From: Novosphingobium sediminis | Lineage (GTDB): Bacteria > Pseudomonadota > Alphaproteobacteria > Sphingomonadales > Sphingomonadaceae | Length of the DNA: 64,000 nt | Reading direction: 5' to 3' | NCBI RefSeq assembly: GCF_007991615.1 | Contig: NZ_BJYR01000012.1 | Coordinates: 219,451-283,450, forward strand | Part shown: positions 62,735-64,000 of the stretch, piece by piece | Layout: the number at the start of each line of letters is the position of its first letter | How positions within the stretch are numbered: the first letter of the stretch is position 1 | The notes under the pieces: model-generated | What the model saw: the letters and a program-made list of their open reading frames with translations, nothing else | Database searches by the model: none | Told to the model about the DNA's origin: nothing | Position numbers and translations under genes: made by a program

Positions 62735-63238
62735 TCAGCGGTGTAAGAGGATATCGCGAAATCCGCCGGAGACGAGGCTGCGCGCTTGGGCGATCAGCCG
62801 AAGAACCTGCCGCCGCTCACTCGAGGCTTTCCAGGTCGCACCGACAAGTCGGTGGTGGTTGGGAATGATCAGGCCGTAGGCGAGGTCCCGCGAAGAGGCG
62901 CCCGCTTCGAGCGCATCGTGGATGGCGAGGAAGCGGGTCAACCGTAGCCGTTGATTGCGTGTCATGACGTGAGCGCTCTGGGGTAAGGCGCTGTTAGTGC
63001 GGGCTATCAGGTGCATGCGGGTGACAGCCGCGATGCGCAATTCATATGTCTCATCGCAGGGTATCGAGACGGCGGGAACGGGCAGGGCGGACCTGAAACG
63101 AACGCAAAGTCGCAGTCTGTAGCTGTCCCTAGCGTAAACAAGATGCTTGCCGTCGGATGTCGACACCTCTGCCAGCGGCTTGCAGCTGGACAGCCATATC
63201 AGCGGGGGGGCCGGGTTAGCAGTTTCGACGATAATCAC
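62735..63238 (-). CDS. DUF2285 domain, second part of an FseA-like activator
   Basis: 167 residues from a nominal GTG start. The C-terminal half is a DUF2285 domain, an extended helix-turn-helix (RLTRFLAIHDALEAGASSRDL, then GATWKASSERRQVLRLI). Without its own ribosome site the GTG is doubtful. The frame stays open upstream to 63310 and there reads PTDPQANPRQSPAHW, the expected continuation of the DUF6499 gene. The natural product is therefore probably a fused protein made by +1 frameshifting at 63302-63305. Confidence 0.8.
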   Translation of the reverse strand: MIIVETANPAPPLIWLSSCKPLAEVSTSDGKHLVYARDSYRLRLCVRFRSALPVPAVSIPCDETYELRIAAVTRMHLIARTNSALPQSAHVMTRNQRLRLTRFLAIHDALEAGASSRDLAYGLIIPNHHRLVGATWKASSERRQVLRLIAQARSLVSGGFRDILLHR

Positions 63239-63509
63239 GTCGGGCGATGCGCTGGGCGACCAATGGGCCGGGCTCTGGCGCGGATTTGCTTGCGGATCGG
63301 TGGGGAAAGCTCAGGCCCCATCGCCGGGACAGGCCCTCCTTTTCATTGTGTTCGACCGATGGGAAGCGAGCAATGCGCTCTTGGGTTTCGGCAAAATCGC
63401 GGCGGTAATCAGCATTACGGTGCAGGAATTCCTGCGCGAAGTCCGCATAGTCGTGATCGCGATATTGATCCGCGGTCGATGGTGACCGCCATGACGAACC
63501 ACCGGGCAT
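63216..63509 (-). CDS. DUF6499 domain, first part of an FseA-like activator
   Basis: 97 residues. The DUF6499 core is YRDHDYADFAQEFLHRNADY, cut here before RRDF, and ends with SRRWGLSFP. After that proline the frame-A residues (HRSASKSAPE) no longer match the family, and the conserved continuation lies in the +1 frame. In Mesorhizobium ICEMlSymR7A, genes msi172 and msi171 are joined in the same way to give the activator FseA. Unshifted translation would give a short protein with only the first domain. Confidence 0.8.
   Translation of the reverse strand: MPGGSSWRSPSTADQYRDHDYADFAQEFLHRNADYRRDFAETQERIARFPSVEHNEKEGLSRRWGLSFPHRSASKSAPEPGPLVAQRIARRDYRRNC
63302..63305 (-). other. putative +1 ribosomal frameshift site
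   Basis: Minus-strand sequence AGC-TTT-CCC-C-ACC: reading CCC and skipping one C joins WGLSFP to TDPQANP. The upstream limit is a TGA in the second frame at 63311-63313 and the lower limit is the end of the first frame at 63216. CCC-C runs are known to favour +1 slips of proline tRNA. Confidence 0.6.
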
Positions 63510-63666
63510 AGAGACCCCTGCAAAACACAGGCAAAAAGGCCAAGCATCAAGTCTTTGTTAACCAAGGGTAAGCCGCAAGTATCAAAATCTGGGGATGCTT
63601 ATGCCCGGAGGCGCAGAAATTCTGACGGAGCGTTTAGTGCAAGGGGTCCAATCCGTGTCCGAGAAT

Positions 63667-63933
63667 TCAGCCTTTTTGCTTTTTATCGAGCAGATGTCGG
63701 TAGCCGTGGGACGTCATCCAGCGTGCTCGGTCGAGGTGGGTCTCATGGACCTGACGCGCCCGGACCGGTTCCAGGGCAGGATCGATCCCAAAGACGATCT
63801 GCACAACTTCGGTCCAGTCCGCACCTTCATCGGCGGCGTCAAGTAGCCGTAAATATGTGACAAAATGGCGCTCGTCATACGGCGTTACCGTATCCGAGAG
63901 GGGCGGGCTGTCTTCAAAAGGAACGATCGTCAT
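63667..63933 (-). CDS. small DUF2285 protein, QseM-like antiactivator
   Basis: 88 residues from ATG 63933 (MTIVPFEDSPPLSD). It is a lone DUF2285 domain (HFVTYLRLLDAADEGADWTEV, then THLDRARWMTSHGYRHLL) without DUF6499, with acidic helices. QseM of Mesorhizobium has exactly this composition: it binds the DUF6499 part of FseA and stops activation. The gene lies 157 nt upstream of the FseA-like reading frames in the same direction. Confidence 0.78.
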   Translation of the reverse strand: MTIVPFEDSPPLSDTVTPYDERHFVTYLRLLDAADEGADWTEVVQIVFGIDPALEPVRARQVHETHLDRARWMTSHGYRHLLDKKQKG

Positions 63934-64000
63934 GGTCCGAGCCTTCAGTTTCGACTCGTTTCGGCATGCCCTCTCTCCTAGCATGAAGACCCTCCAAAAT

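Noticed and set aside
1..64000. CRISPR array or cas genes
   Set aside because: No regularly spaced direct repeats of 23-47 nt and no Cas-like proteins; the closest array is the three-copy iteron block.

Overview
The window reads as a piece of a sphingomonad (Alphaproteobacteria, Sphingomonadaceae; a Novosphingobium- or Sphingobium-like host) chromosome carrying one end of a large integrative and conjugative element (ICE). The host inference rests on the alphaproteobacterial split F0 operon with paired b and b' subunits, a very large TonB-dependent receptor, high GC, and a trb/tra gene order typical of sphingomonad elements. No ribosomal RNA or complete tRNA is present.

Chromosomal part, about 1-18642: the 3' end of ydbH followed by ynbE and ydbL (outer-membrane phospholipid transport operon); atpI-atpB-atpE-atpF'-atpF; a secreted CshA/DUF11-like surface protein; an ATP-grasp enzyme; gloB with a LacI-family regulator; rpsA with a clear intrinsic terminator; a methyl-accepting chemotaxis protein whose natural reading frame is interrupted by TGA; ribBA-like and ribH; and a TonB-dependent receptor with a strong terminator.

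Junction: at 18643-18687 lies only the 3' part of a tRNA-Lys(CTT) gene on the minus strand, immediately followed by a tyrosine integrase. This is read as attL. The ICE therefore runs rightward and leaves the window; the intact tRNA and the other end are expected beyond 64000.

ICE part. (a) 18.8-21.0 kb: integrase and a putative toxin-antitoxin-like pair. (b) 21.2-29.7 kb: redox/stress cargo with three AraC regulators, one intact and one frameshifted AhpD-like gene, a ferritin-like protein, cytochrome c, cytochrome P460, a uracil-DNA-glycosylase-family protein and a truncated second copy of the toxin-like gene. (c) 30.0-40.5 kb: LysR and the mating-pair-formation genes trbB-C-D-E-J-K-L-F-G-I plus DUF2274, tightly overlapping on the minus strand. 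(d) 40.7-53.3 kb: a defence insertion between trbB and the CopG/traG pair, comprising a single-chain restriction-modification protein and a minus-strand cluster of regulator, DNA methyltransferase, PD-(D/E)XK nuclease, OLD-TOPRIM ATPase and UvrD helicase, i.e. a Gabija-like pair joined to a modification-restriction pair. (e) 53.4-59.8 kb: CopG protein, TraG coupling protein, RES-Xre toxin-antitoxin, relaxase, an oriT candidate and lytic transglycosylase. (f) 59.8-62.6 kb: DUF736, TraF peptidase, DUF2840, three iteron-like repeats, RepA-type initiator and an AlpA/RdfS-like HTH protein. (g) 62.7-63.9 kb: a DUF6499 reading frame and a DUF2285 reading frame joined by a plausible +1 frameshift (FseA-like activator), preceded by a small DUF2285 protein resembling the antiactivator QseM.

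Together the right half looks like a self-transmissible element with its own replication, processing and transfer-control modules, carrying stress and anti-phage cargo. The two observations most worth testing are the composite methylation/OLD-helicase defence cluster and the frameshift-controlled transfer activator.
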